From assembly GCA_023667015.1 (NCBI GenBank), contig JAMPAX010000001.1, positions 729,151-793,150 on the forward strand: a DNA stretch of 64,000 bases, given 5' to 3'. Positions 8,238-17,468 of the stretch are shown piece after piece. The DNA is from Muribaculaceae bacterium (GTDB lineage Bacteria > Bacteroidota > Bacteroidia > Bacteroidales > Muribaculaceae). The first letter of the stretch is position 1, and each line of letters starts with the position of its first letter. A program made the translations under genes and the position numbers. Under the pieces are notes generated by a model, which worked only from the letters and a program-made list of their open reading frames with translations, was not told the DNA's origin and searched no databases.

Positions 8238-10676
8238 ATGAAGAATTTGGTAATCGTGGAGTCTCCGGCAAAGGCCAAGACAATAGAGAAATTTCTCGGC
8301 CCTGACTTTAGGGTGATGTCGAGCTACGGACATATCCGCGACCTCAGCAAGAAAGATTTGGGAATCTCCGAGAATGGGGATTCATTCAGCCCGATATACG
8401 AAATTTCAGATGATAAGAAAGAGCTTGTACGCCGACTGAAGGCAGCCGCCAAAGGAGCAGACATAGTCTGGCTTGCATCTGATGAAGACCGGGAAGGGGA
8501 GGCAATAGCCTGGCATCTGTCGGAAGTGCTCAACCTCGACCCCGCACGAACCCGACGCATCGTATTTCATGAGATTACCAAGCCCGCTATCCTCCATGCC
8601 ATAGAGAATCCGCGCAGTGTGGACATAGACCGGGTGAATGCTCAGCAGGCTCGCCGGGTCCTCGACCGCGTAGTAGGCTTTGAGCTCTCGCCGGTGTTGT
8701 GGCGCAAGATAAAGCCTGCCCTCTCAGCCGGGCGTGTGCAGAGTGTAGCCGTAAGGCTCATTTGCGAACGCGAGCGCGAAGTAAAAGAATTTGTAGCCGA
8801 CCCATACTTCCGAGTAGCGGCACAATTCTCAGTGCCCGGAGCCCGGAATCCGGTTAAGGCAGAATACTCACAGCGCCTTGCCGATGAGCCGCAGGCCATG
8901 AAATTATTAGAAGATTGCCGACAGGCCTCCTTCCGTGTGGCTGAAATCTCAGTGAAGCCCATTAAGCGTACACCACTACCACCATTTACCACTTCTACTC
9001 TCCAGCAGGAGGCCTCACGTCGTCTTGGCTTCAGCGTCTCCAAGACCATGATGATTGCCCAGAAACTCTACGAGGATGGACGCATCACCTACATGCGTAC
9101 AGACTCGCTCAATCTCTCCGCACTCGCTCTGCGCGATATCGCCAATACCGTCACTGAAAAATACGGGGATAAATATCTCAAGACCAGGAAATATCATACC
9201 AGCTCGAAGGGAGCGCAGGAAGCGCACGAAGCTATACGTCCTACTTACGCTTCCCACCCAACAATAGAGGGTAGCTCCGATGAAAAGCGACTCTATGAAC
9301 TCATCTGGCGCCGCACAATGGCCTCACAGATGGCAGATGCCGAGCTGGAGAAAACCAATGTGGATATTGCCGTTATTTCCCAAGATACAACTCCCTCTGC
9401 CACTGAGAAATTCCGTGCCGAAGGAGAGGTGGTGAAGTTTGGCGGTTTCCTTGATGTATACCAGGGAGAAGCGCAAAAAGACATTATCCTACCTCGCATG
9501 ACAGTAGGGATGGAACTTACGGCCGATGAGATTACCGCCACAGAACGATTCACCCTTCCTCCGGCTCGCTATACGGAGGCTTCGTTGGTGAAGAAAATGG
9601 AAGAACTCGGAATAGGACGCCCCTCCACGTATGCACCGACAATTTCCACAATAATCGCTCGCGACTATATTCAGCGTGGTGAGCGAGAGGGAGAAAAACG
9701 CGAATATCGCCAACTCAGACTCTACGACTCAGAGATTACAAAAGAAACACTCTCCGAAAACACCGGCTCCGACAAGGGAAAGCTCGTGCCCACAGACGTA
9801 GGTATGATTGTCAACGACTTCCTGACACAATATTTCCCCGATATCCTTGACTACAACTTCACAGCCCGCGTAGAGGAGAAATTCGATGAAATAGCTGAGG
9901 GAAAACTCGGCTGGAAAGATGAGATAACTCAATTTTATGGAGGGTTCCATCCTCAGATTGAGAAAATTAACTCCATGCGTATGGAGCACAAAGTTGGAGA
10001 GCGTCTTTTGGGCACAGATCCAACTTCAGGACGTCCGGTATACGTAAAGATTGGAAGGTTCGGACCGGTAGTGCAGATTGGTGAGGCTACTGACGAAGAG
10101 AAGCCCCAATTCGCATCCCTACTGAGCGACCAGAGTATCACCACCATCACCCTTCCCGAAGCCTTAAAACTCTTTGAACTCCCACGAGAAGTCGGTACTT
10201 ACGAAGGGAAGAAGGTAGTAGCCGCTATCGGAAGATTTGGTCCCTATATAAGATATGACTCAATGTTCGTATCCATCCCCAAAGAGCTTACACCTCAGGG
10301 AATCACGATAGAAGAAGCCATAGAGCTGATAATTGCCAAGAAGAAGAAAATTGCTGAGAGCCATATTAAGGACTTCCCCGAGATGCCCGGACTGCAAGTG
10401 CTCAACGGACGTTTCGGCCCATATCTGGCCTACAAACCGGAAGGGGCGAAGAAAGCCGTCAACTACAAGATTCCAAAGACAGAGGATGCTGCTGCATTGA
10501 CCTATGCACGAGCTTGCGAACTGATGGAAGAACAAAAGAAAGGTGCTTCCAAGACCAAGGCCGCGACCAAGGCCGCGACCAAAACAGTTGCTAAGACGGC
10601 TACCAAGACGGCTGCCAAAGCTACTAAGACTATCAGGACAAAGACCACGACGAAAACCGCCGCAAAGAAGAAATGA
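8238..10676 (+). CDS. topA: DNA topoisomerase I
   Basis: An 812-residue type IA topoisomerase that relaxes negative supercoils. The TOPRIM domain opens with LVIVESPAKAKTIEKFLG and holds DEDREGEAIAWHLS. The active-site tyrosine is Tyr285 in RITYMRTDS. The C-terminal part carries three GRFGP-type repeats (IGRFGPVVQIG, IGRFGPYIRYD, NGRFGPYLAYK) instead of Cys4 zinc ribbons. The last ~40 residues are a Lys/Ala/Thr-rich tail (KTKAATKAATKTVAKTATK) like a histone H1 tail. I chose the start at MKNLVIVES rather than the upstream in-frame ATG at 8214. Its stop overlaps the prfB start as ATGA. Confidence 0.97.
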   Translation: MKNLVIVESPAKAKTIEKFLGPDFRVMSSYGHIRDLSKKDLGISENGDSFSPIYEISDDKKELVRRLKAAAKGADIVWLASDEDREGEAIAWHLSEVLNLDPARTRRIVFHEITKPAILHAIENPRSVDIDRVNAQQARRVLDRVVGFELSPVLWRKIKPALSAGRVQSVAVRLICEREREVKEFVADPYFRVAAQFSVPGARNPVKAEYSQRLADEPQAMKLLEDCRQASFRVAEISVKPIKRTPLPPFTTSTLQQEASRRLGFSVSKTMMIAQKLYEDGRITYMRTDSLNLSALALRDIANTVTEKYGDKYLKTRKYHTSSKGAQEAHEAIRPTYASHPTIEGSSDEKRLYELIWRRTMASQMADAELEKTNVDIAVISQDTTPSATEKFRAEGEVVKFGGFLDVYQGEAQKDIILPRMTVGMELTADEITATERFTLPPARYTEASLVKKMEELGIGRPSTYAPTISTIIARDYIQRGEREGEKREYRQLRLYDSEITKETLSENTGSDKGKLVPTDVGMIVNDFLTQYFPDILDYNFTARVEEKFDEIAEGKLGWKDEITQFYGGFHPQIEKINSMRMEHKVGERLLGTDPTSGRPVYVKIGRFGPVVQIGEATDEEKPQFASLLSDQSITTITLPEALKLFELPREVGTYEGKKVVAAIGRFGPYIRYDSMFVSIPKELTPQGITIEEAIELIIAKKKKIAESHIKDFPEMPGLQVLNGRFGPYLAYKPEGAKKAVNYKIPKTEDAAALTYARACELMEEQKKGASKTKAATKAATKTVAKTATKTAAKATKTIRTKTTTKTAAKKK

Positions 10677-11794
10677 CAACACAGGAACAGTTTAAAGACG
10701 CACGCGATCGCGCCGAAGCATTAGGACGATATCTCGATATAGAGAACAAGAAGATAGAGGTTGAGGAAGAAGAACTCCGCACTCATGTAGCAGACTTCTG
10801 GGAACATCGGGAGGCTGCAGAGGCTCAGATGCGCAAAATCAAGGAACTACATTTCTGGATAGACTCATTCACAGCATTGCAGAAACAAGTAGAGGAGCTT
10901 GAGCTCGCCTTCGACTTTGTAAAAGAAGGACTCGTGACGGAAGATGAAGTAGATGCACAGTATTCGGCATTGATGTCTCAGCTTGAAAAGCTCGAACTTC
11001 GCAATATGCTACGCCGGGAAGAAGATAAGCTTGGAGTAGTGTTGAAAATCAACTCCGGTGCCGGTGGCACTGAAAGTCAGGACTGGGCACAGATGCTCAT
11101 GCGCCTGTATCTTCGCTATGCAGAACGCCATGGCTACAAGACTTCAATAGCGCAGCTGCTTGAGGGCGACGATGCCGGAATCAAATCTGTCACTGTCAAT
11201 ATCGAGGGTGATTATGCTTATGGATTCTTGAAGAGTGAGAATGGAGTGCATCGCCTTGTGCGAGTATCGCCCTACAACGCACAAGGAAAGCGCATGACAT
11301 CGTTTGCCTCAGTTTTTGTAACTCCACTTGTAGACGATACGATAGAGGTAGTGGTACACCCCGCCAACGTATCTTGGGATACGTTCCGATCCGGAGGCGC
11401 CGGTGGTCAGAACGTCAACAAGGTAGAATCCGGCGTTCGGCTGCGATATCAGTATAAAGACCCCTACACGGGTGAAGAGGAAGAGATTCTCATTGAGAAC
11501 ACTGAGACTCGCGACCAGCCCAAGAACAAAGAAAATGCCATGCGCCAACTTCGCAGTATTCTATACGACAAAGAGTTAAAACATCGTATGGAAGAGCAGG
11601 CAAAGGTAGAAGCCGGCAAAAAGAAGATAGAATGGGGCAGTCAGATACGAAGCTACGTGTTTGACGACAGACGAGTCAAAGACCACCGCACAAATTATCA
11701 GACCTCAGACGTCAATGCCGTAATGGATGGCGAAATCGACGAATTCATCAAAGCCTATCTGATGGAATTCGCCGGAACGCAAGAGGGGAATTAG
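10673..11794 (+). CDS. prfB: Peptide chain release factor 2
   Basis: A 373-residue class I release factor for UGA/UAA. It has the GGQ peptidyl-hydrolase motif (Gln246 in RSGGAGGQNVNK) and, at residues 199-201, Ser-Pro-Tyr where RF2 normally has the stop-recognising Ser-Pro-Phe. The reading frame is continuous: the usual in-frame UGA with its +1 frameshift site near codon 25 is absent, and RYLDIENKKIE is read straight through. Its ATG overlaps the topA stop (ATGA), so the two are translationally coupled. A terminator follows at 11819. Confidence 0.95.
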   Translation: MTTQEQFKDARDRAEALGRYLDIENKKIEVEEEELRTHVADFWEHREAAEAQMRKIKELHFWIDSFTALQKQVEELELAFDFVKEGLVTEDEVDAQYSALMSQLEKLELRNMLRREEDKLGVVLKINSGAGGTESQDWAQMLMRLYLRYAERHGYKTSIAQLLEGDDAGIKSVTVNIEGDYAYGFLKSENGVHRLVRVSPYNAQGKRMTSFASVFVTPLVDDTIEVVVHPANVSWDTFRSGGAGGQNVNKVESGVRLRYQYKDPYTGEEEEILIENTETRDQPKNKENAMRQLRSILYDKELKHRMEEQAKVEAGKKKIEWGSQIRSYVFDDRRVKDHRTNYQTSDVNAVMDGEIDEFIKAYLMEFAGTQEGN

Positions 11795-11818
11795 GAAAAT
11801 TGGGAATAGGGAAAAGAA

Positions 11819-11846
11819 ATAGGAAAATCTTTTGGGATCTTCCTAT
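11819..11846 (+). terminator. Terminator after prfB
   Basis: A stem-loop with one mismatch (AATAGGAA paired with TTCCTATC-type bases) followed by eight T residues, 25 bp past the prfB stop. Confidence 0.75.
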
Positions 11847-11873
11847 CTTTTTTTCTAAGTAGATGGTCGATTT

Positions 11874-11898
11874 AAATTTAAATTGAACAGCTGCTTAT
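11874..11898. repeat. Dispersed spacer repeat, copy 2
   Basis: The core TTTAAATTGAACAGCT plus GCTTAT is shared with 7228-7250 and, in part, with 25596-25610 (inverted) and 49799-49825. All are intergenic or near gene ends. Confidence 0.6.
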
Positions 11899-11909
11899 GT
11901 CTTTTCTTT

Positions 11910-13913
11910 TTATTTTCTCTCTTTGATGAGTCCGTGTCGGTAGGCGAAGAGGAGCTCTTTGAGCTCGTCGATTTGGCTCTGTAGCTCGCGCCCCTTATCC
12001 GTGTCGCGAACTCGGATCGGGCTTGCGTTGGTCTCAATAATATATGTTGTAGAGCGGATGTCGCTACCCTTCTTGACGGCATCATCGGCAGAGGTGAAGG
12101 GCTCATGTTGCACAAGCTGGAAGCCCCGGGAATGGTATACCAAGGTGTATCCCGCAATGCCGGTAGTGTTATGGTAAGCGCGAGAGAAACCACCATCAAT
12201 GACCATCAGCTTGCCTCCGGCCTTAATAGGGCTCTCACCTTTACCCACCTTTACGGGTACATGACCATTGATAATATGGCGATGTTCACCCTTCACTCCG
12301 AAATTGTCGAGAATCATATCGCATATATCAGGATTCTCACGAAGATTGTAGTAATGCCCCTTTATCTCAGCACGCGGCTCCTTCTCCTGAAGGAAATATC
12401 TCTCGAAAGTAGCCATCTTACTCTTATCGAAGAGGGGTGAGTCCGGACCACACCAGAGGTAGAAATACATATCAACGGCTGCCCGACGAGCCTTCTCGGA
12501 TGTGTCGGAGTTGAAAGCTGAGCGCATAAGCATGCCAACTTCATGGAGCAATTCGGCACCCTTGAATTTCTTCCTTCCGATTTTCACCTCCTTAAGGGTT
12601 CCATCAGCATTGAGAGGTACAGAGGCATGGAACAAGAGATTGGAATTGTAGACCCCATACATACAGCCGTGGGAGAAGAAGACATTAATGTGCTGCTTGA
12701 GCTTGTCGCTGACTGCGAAGGAATGTACGAGCTTTTCGGTCAGCTCGCGCTCTTCATCGGTGAGCTTCTCAGGACATGCCGGATCGATAGTGGGAAAATT
12801 GCAGTCGAGCATCTTGTAGGACACCCCATCGATTTCTACCGTCCCATTCTCATAGTCAATCTTATTGAGTAGCAATCGGCCATCCATCTTCCATTCCGGG
12901 TGGCGACGTATAAGAGCAGATTCGAGCTTAAACTGGATTACGGCGATAGCCTTCTGCATCTTTGCCGTCAGCATTCGGCTTTTCTGAGAGAGTGTAGACT
13001 CTCCGGGAGCTATCTTGGGTTCGAAGAGGGTGCAGGGGTCATCCTTGTAGGCCTCCATAGCGAAGGTGACCAATGGTACGAGGTTGATGCCGTAGCCATC
13101 CTCGAGGGTAGCCATATTGTCATAACGCAGGCAGATGCGCACAACGTTGGCGATACAACATTCATTGCCTGCAGCTGCTCCCATCCATAGAGCGTCATGG
13201 TTGCCCCACTGAATGTCATAATTCTGATACTGCTGAAGATTGTCGAGAATCAGATGTGCTCCCTGGCCACGATCGTAGATGTCTCCGAGAATATGGAGCT
13301 GATCGATACTCAGACGCTGAATTACTCTGCAGATAGCCTTAATAAACTGATCGGCTTGTCCCGTAGAGATGATTGTCTCAACGATTCGATTGTAATACAT
13401 CTGCTTGCTCTCGCCATTGGGAGTCTCATGCAGAAGCTCCTCAATTATGTATGCAAATTCACGTGGTAGCGACTTGCGAACCTTACTGCGGGTGTATTTT
13501 CGCGATACCTGCTGAAGCACTCGCACCAGCCGATGGAGCGTAATATTGTAGAAATCATCGAGATTTTTCTCCGTAGCCTTAAGATACTCAAGCTTACGGC
13601 CGGGATAATATATGAGGGTACATAGCTGGCGAATCTCCTCCTCGCGCATAGATGTGGAGAAAATCTCGGTCACCTTCCGCTTGATATTGCCGGAGGCATT
13701 CTTAAGAATATGGCTGAAAGCCTCATGCTCTCCATGAATGTCAGCTACGAAATGTTCCGTACCCTTCGGGAGATTCAGAATTGCTTCCAAGTTGATAATT
13801 TCAGTGGCAGCTGCGGAAATGTTGCCAAAGTTCTGGCTGAGCAATTCGAGAACACGACGATCAGACTCAATGTCTTCGCCGGTGTATTGTATTTTGACTT
13901 TAGTATCGGTCAT
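11910..13913 (-). CDS. fbp: Fructose-1,6-bisphosphatase, class III
   Basis: A 667-residue gluconeogenic enzyme converting fructose 1,6-bisphosphate to fructose 6-phosphate. Length and metallophosphatase motifs fit class III FBPase: FVADIHGEHEAFSHIL, LGDIYDRGQGAHLIL, WGNHDALWMGAAAGNE and the later NGHVPVKVGKGESPIKAGGK. This is the Firmicutes/Bacteroidetes type, unrelated to E. coli Fbp. It is monocistronic on the minus strand, sharing a divergent spacer with the SDR gene. No defects seen. Confidence 0.95.
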   Translation of the reverse strand: MTDTKVKIQYTGEDIESDRRVLELLSQNFGNISAAATEIINLEAILNLPKGTEHFVADIHGEHEAFSHILKNASGNIKRKVTEIFSTSMREEEIRQLCTLIYYPGRKLEYLKATEKNLDDFYNITLHRLVRVLQQVSRKYTRSKVRKSLPREFAYIIEELLHETPNGESKQMYYNRIVETIISTGQADQFIKAICRVIQRLSIDQLHILGDIYDRGQGAHLILDNLQQYQNYDIQWGNHDALWMGAAAGNECCIANVVRICLRYDNMATLEDGYGINLVPLVTFAMEAYKDDPCTLFEPKIAPGESTLSQKSRMLTAKMQKAIAVIQFKLESALIRRHPEWKMDGRLLLNKIDYENGTVEIDGVSYKMLDCNFPTIDPACPEKLTDEERELTEKLVHSFAVSDKLKQHINVFFSHGCMYGVYNSNLLFHASVPLNADGTLKEVKIGRKKFKGAELLHEVGMLMRSAFNSDTSEKARRAAVDMYFYLWCGPDSPLFDKSKMATFERYFLQEKEPRAEIKGHYYNLRENPDICDMILDNFGVKGEHRHIINGHVPVKVGKGESPIKAGGKLMVIDGGFSRAYHNTTGIAGYTLVYHSRGFQLVQHEPFTSADDAVKKGSDIRSTTYIIETNASPIRVRDTDKGRELQSQIDELKELLFAYRHGLIKERK

Positions 13914-14044
13914 GATATGACACTGGTATTAGATGGTTATGCAAGGATTGTGAGTCAAAGGTAGATAAAAAAAATAAGACTACAACTATAAGCTGTAAAA
14001 AATTGTTAAATTTACGTTCAACTAATTGATTCAAGAGAAATGTT

Positions 14045-14788
14045 ATGAAGAAGATAATAATAATGGGAGCCTCATCCGGCATTGGGTATGCTGTAGCAGA
14101 GGCATTGGCATCGCGTGGCGTTAGGGTAGGATTGGCAGCGCGCCATACGTCCAGCCTTTTGGAATTGAAGAAGAAATACTCTGAGTATGTAGAGTACGAA
14201 CATATCGACGTTACACATGCAGACGCGCCGGATCGTCTCGAGGATCTTATCGAGACGCTTGGCGGGATGGATATCTACTTCCATGTAGCCGGCATTGGAG
14301 CCGACGAAAAGGATATAGATCCTCGGAGCGAGGCAGAGATAATACAGACAAATGCCGGTGGATTTGCCAGGATGACATCGGCTGCATATCGTTATTTCCG
14401 CGCACATGGCGGGAAGGGTCAGATAGCAGCGGTCACCAGTGTTGCCGGTACCAACGGGCTGGGACGTCTTCCGGCCTACTCAGCCTCAAAGAAATGTGCG
14501 CAGACATATCTGACAGCACTCGAGCAGCTCGCCTACATAGAGGGCGTAAAACTCGACATCACCGATATCCGACCCGGCTGGATACGCACTCCATTGCTCG
14601 AAGAAGGGAAGAAATATCCGATGGAAATGACCATAGAGTATGCACTTCCCTATATATTGCGGGCGATAGTAAAGAAAGATAGAATAGCCTACGTAGACTG
14701 GCGTTGGGAGTTAATAGCCAAAGGATGGAAAAGAATCCCCGACCGCCTCTGGACAAAGATGAATATAGAATTAGGAAACAGGAATTAG
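14045..14788 (+). CDS. Short-chain dehydrogenase/reductase
   Basis: A 247-residue SDR with the nucleotide-binding GASSGIGYAVAEAL at the N-terminus, the conserved VAGIGA region and the catalytic YSASKKC (YxxxK) preceded by VTSVAG. These NAD(P)-dependent enzymes act on diverse alcohols and ketones; the substrate cannot be inferred. The C-terminal part (YALPYILRAIVKKDRIAYVDWRW) resembles short SDRs of Bacteroidetes with no assigned role. Single gene followed by degenerate repeats and a hairpin. Confidence 0.88.
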   Translation: MKKIIIMGASSGIGYAVAEALASRGVRVGLAARHTSSLLELKKKYSEYVEYEHIDVTHADAPDRLEDLIETLGGMDIYFHVAGIGADEKDIDPRSEAEIIQTNAGGFARMTSAAYRYFRAHGGKGQIAAVTSVAGTNGLGRLPAYSASKKCAQTYLTALEQLAYIEGVKLDITDIRPGWIRTPLLEEGKKYPMEMTIEYALPYILRAIVKKDRIAYVDWRWELIAKGWKRIPDRLWTKMNIELGNRN

Positions 14789-14917
14789 GAAATAGGAATT
14801 AGGAGTTGACAAGTTGACATGATATCATGATGTCAGAAATTAATCTCCCTAATCTCCTTAAATTCCCTAATCTCCTTAGACTTCTTAAATTCCTTAGTCT
14901 ACATAAACTAATAAACA
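14789..14917. repeat. Degenerate short-word repeats
   Basis: The spacer is built from imperfect copies of words such as TTAGGAAATAGGAATTAGGA and, on the same strand, CTAATCTCCTTAAATTCC. There is no coding signal. Similar stretches occur near 39150-39240 and 54060-54200. Confidence 0.5.
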
Positions 14918-14958
14918 ATTAAGAATCGGAATTTCCTCAGGAAATTTCGATTCTTAAT
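14918..14958 (+). terminator. Long hairpin between SDR and gyrB
   Basis: 20-bp arms with one G-T pair around a 1-nt centre. It lies 130 bp after the SDR stop and just ahead of the gyrB promoter, so it likely isolates the two transcripts. Confidence 0.65.
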
Positions 14959-14960
14959 AT

Positions 14961-14991
14961 TTGTATAATATGAGAATTTTTCTTACTTTTG
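14961..14991 (+). promoter_or_regulatory. Promoter of gyrB
   Basis: TTG (14961-14963), 20 bp, then TACTTTTG (14984-14991): a consensus Bacteroidetes promoter about 85 bp before the gyrB ATG. Confidence 0.8.
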
Positions 14992-15075
14992 TATGCGAAT
15001 TTCTCCTCAGATGATGAGTGTTTGGCTGATATTTGGCCGGGGACGCTTATCTCTCTTTGAATGAAGCAATAATAT

Positions 15076-17031
15076 ATGGAAAATCAAGATCCTAAGCATT
15101 ATCAAGCCGATAACATTCAGGTGCTCGAAGGCCTTGAGGCCGTAAGAAAGCGTCCTGCGATGTATATCGGCGATATCTCCATTCGCGGCCTCCATCATCT
15201 GGTATATGAGGTTGTGGACAACTCAATAGACGAGGCCCTTGCAGGCTACGCCAATCATATTAAGGTAACTATCCTCGAAGATAACTCCATTCGTGTAGAA
15301 GACAATGGCCGAGGTATCCCCGTAGATATGCATGAGAAGATGCACAAGCCTGCCCTTGAAGTAGTACTGACCGTACTTCATGCCGGCGGTAAGTTTGATA
15401 AGGGGTCCTACAAGGTCTCCGGAGGTCTTCATGGTGTAGGAGTATCTTGTGTCAATGCTCTGTCAGACTATCTTCGTGCGGAAATCCATCGTAACGGTAA
15501 GATATACATGCAAGAGTATTCCGTGGGAAAGCCAACCTGCGAAATGACTACTATCGGAGACACAAATCGTACGGGTACTACAATCCAGTTTCATCCTGAT
15601 GCCTCTATCTTTACGGAGACCGTCTATGACTATGAGACTCTTGCCAACCGTCTGCGCGACCTCGCCTTCTTGAATGCCGGAATTACACTTGAACTCACCG
15701 ACCTCAGAGAGCTCGATGAGCAAGGCAATCCCCGCGCAAGTCGCTTCCATAGCGATGAGGGTCTTAAGGAGTTTGTGAAATATCTCGACCAAGGTAAGGA
15801 ATCGCTCATTCCGGATATAATACATCTGAACACTGAACGTAATGGAGTGCCCGTGGAAGTGGCCATGACCTACAATACCTCCTTTAATGAGAATATATTC
15901 TCTTACGTAAATAATATCAATACGATAGAGGGAGGTACGCATCTTACGGGCTTTCGTCGCGGTCTCACTACGACGCTGAAGAAGTATGCCGACGACAATA
16001 ATCTTCTCTCAAAACTCAAAATAGAGCTTAGCAAAGAAGACTTCCGCGATGGACTTACGGCTGTAATCTCAGTGAAAGTGGCTGAACCTCAGTTTGAAGG
16101 TCAAACGAAGACAAAGCTGGGTAATAATGAAGTAATGGGTTCCGTAATGTCTGCAGTAGGCGATGCCCTCAAAATATATCTTGAAGAACACCCCAAGGAG
16201 GCAAAGCTTATCGTAGACAAGGTAGCTACAGCAGCCCAGGCGCGCCATGCAGCTTACACTGCTCGCATGAGAGTGCAGAATAAGACTCCCTTCTCCGGAG
16301 CCGGGCTCCCCGGAAAACTTGCCGACTGCAAGAGTCGCGATGCCGCCCGTTGTGAACTCTTCCTGGTCGAGGGTGACTCCGCCGGCGGTTCCGCCAAGCA
16401 AGGACGTAATCCCAATTTCCAGGCAATCCTTCCTCTGCGAGGTAAGATTCTGAACGTAGAGAAGGCCATGGAGCATAAGATCTTGGAATCGGATACAATA
16501 GTTCAGATATTTAAATCCTTAGGTGTCACTATTGGCACGGAGGAAGATTCCAAGGAAGTCAATATCTCCAAGTTGCGCTATCATAAGATTGTCATAATGA
16601 CCGATGCCGACGTTGACGGTGCCCACATTGCGACTCTGCTGATGACCTTCTTCTTCCGTCGCATACGTCCGATTATCGAAAATGGATATCTCTACATAGC
16701 CACCCCCCCGCTATATAAGTGTGCCACTAAAGGGAAGCAGAAGATTCAGGAATATGCCTGGACCGAACAGCAGGTGCAACGCTTCATAGACACTCATTGC
16801 GGTGGAGATCGCAACCGCATGGTTATCCAGCGCTATAAAGGTCTTGGAGAGATGAATGCAGAGCAGCTTTGGGAGACCACTATGGATCCGGAAAACAGAA
16901 TGTTGAAGCAGGTGACGCTGACCAACGCTGCCGAGGCCGACCATACCTTCTCCCTGCTGATGGGAGAAGAGGTAGCCCCGCGCCGAGAATTTATTGAAAC
17001 TCATGCAACTTACGCCAATATTGACGCATAA
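15076..17031 (+). CDS. gyrB: DNA gyrase subunit B
   Basis: A 651-residue ATPase subunit of gyrase, which introduces negative supercoils. The GHKL ATP site shows EVVDNSIDEALAG, EDNGRGIPVDMHEK and GGLHGVGVSCVNALS. The TOPRIM domain shows LVEGDSAGGSAKQGR, DADVDGAHIATLL and IQRYKGLGEMNAEQLW. Length and lack of the large E. coli-type insertion match Bacteroidetes GyrB. gyrA is not adjacent. It has its own promoter and a hairpin after the stop. Confidence 0.97.
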   Translation: MENQDPKHYQADNIQVLEGLEAVRKRPAMYIGDISIRGLHHLVYEVVDNSIDEALAGYANHIKVTILEDNSIRVEDNGRGIPVDMHEKMHKPALEVVLTVLHAGGKFDKGSYKVSGGLHGVGVSCVNALSDYLRAEIHRNGKIYMQEYSVGKPTCEMTTIGDTNRTGTTIQFHPDASIFTETVYDYETLANRLRDLAFLNAGITLELTDLRELDEQGNPRASRFHSDEGLKEFVKYLDQGKESLIPDIIHLNTERNGVPVEVAMTYNTSFNENIFSYVNNINTIEGGTHLTGFRRGLTTTLKKYADDNNLLSKLKIELSKEDFRDGLTAVISVKVAEPQFEGQTKTKLGNNEVMGSVMSAVGDALKIYLEEHPKEAKLIVDKVATAAQARHAAYTARMRVQNKTPFSGAGLPGKLADCKSRDAARCELFLVEGDSAGGSAKQGRNPNFQAILPLRGKILNVEKAMEHKILESDTIVQIFKSLGVTIGTEEDSKEVNISKLRYHKIVIMTDADVDGAHIATLLMTFFFRRIRPIIENGYLYIATPPLYKCATKGKQKIQEYAWTEQQVQRFIDTHCGGDRNRMVIQRYKGLGEMNAEQLWETTMDPENRMLKQVTLTNAAEADHTFSLLMGEEVAPRREFIETHATYANIDA

Positions 17032-17043
17032 AACAAAAACAAA

Positions 17044-17070
17044 TGCCGGAGGACAGTAATGTCCCCGGCA
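17044..17070 (+). terminator. Terminator after gyrB
   Basis: A stem-loop (TGCCGG-AGGACA pairing with TGTCC-CCGGCA, GTAA loop) starting 13 bp after the gyrB stop. Confidence 0.65.
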
Positions 17071-17101
17071 GATTTCATAATTTCTAACTAATATTTAACA
17101 A

Positions 17102-17446
17102 ATGAAAAAACTACTTATCGCATCTGCAGCATGCATCTTCATGCTTGCTTCCTGCAACACTGTGACTTCCACACGCACAGCAACAACAGTGAAAGTTCCT
17201 ACAGTCGTATCCTCTGTGAACGTCGCTGACCTCGAAGTTGGTCCCCGTGTAACTTTCACCTACAACACTCAGAAGAACGAGCGCATGGGCAGAACAGCAG
17301 AATGTGCTGCCGTAGCAGCCATGCTTGAAGCAAACGGTAACGCTGACGTACTGGTAGCTCCCGAGTACAAATATGACAACGACAGAAAAGTCATCATAGT
17401 GACCGGTCGTCCCGCAAAATACAAAAACTTCCGCGGTGCCAACTAA
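17102..17446 (+). CDS. Small lipoprotein, paralogue of the next gene
   Basis: A 114-residue protein with a lipoprotein signal, MKKLLIASAACIFMLASC, the lipidated cysteine being Cys18. It is predicted to be membrane-anchored. The end GNADVLVAPEYKYDNDRKVIIVTGRPAKYKNFR closely matches the end of the next gene. The family is unknown to me; TVKVPTVVSSVNVADLEVG aligns with a similar segment in the paralogue. The fold is probably a small alpha/beta domain. Spacing of 22 bp to the next gene suggests one transcript. Confidence 0.75.
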   Translation: MKKLLIASAACIFMLASCNTVTSTRTATTVKVPTVVSSVNVADLEVGPRVTFTYNTQKNERMGRTAECAAVAAMLEANGNADVLVAPEYKYDNDRKVIIVTGRPAKYKNFRGAN

Positions 17447-17468
17447 TCAGGCTTGACAGGGGAGTATC

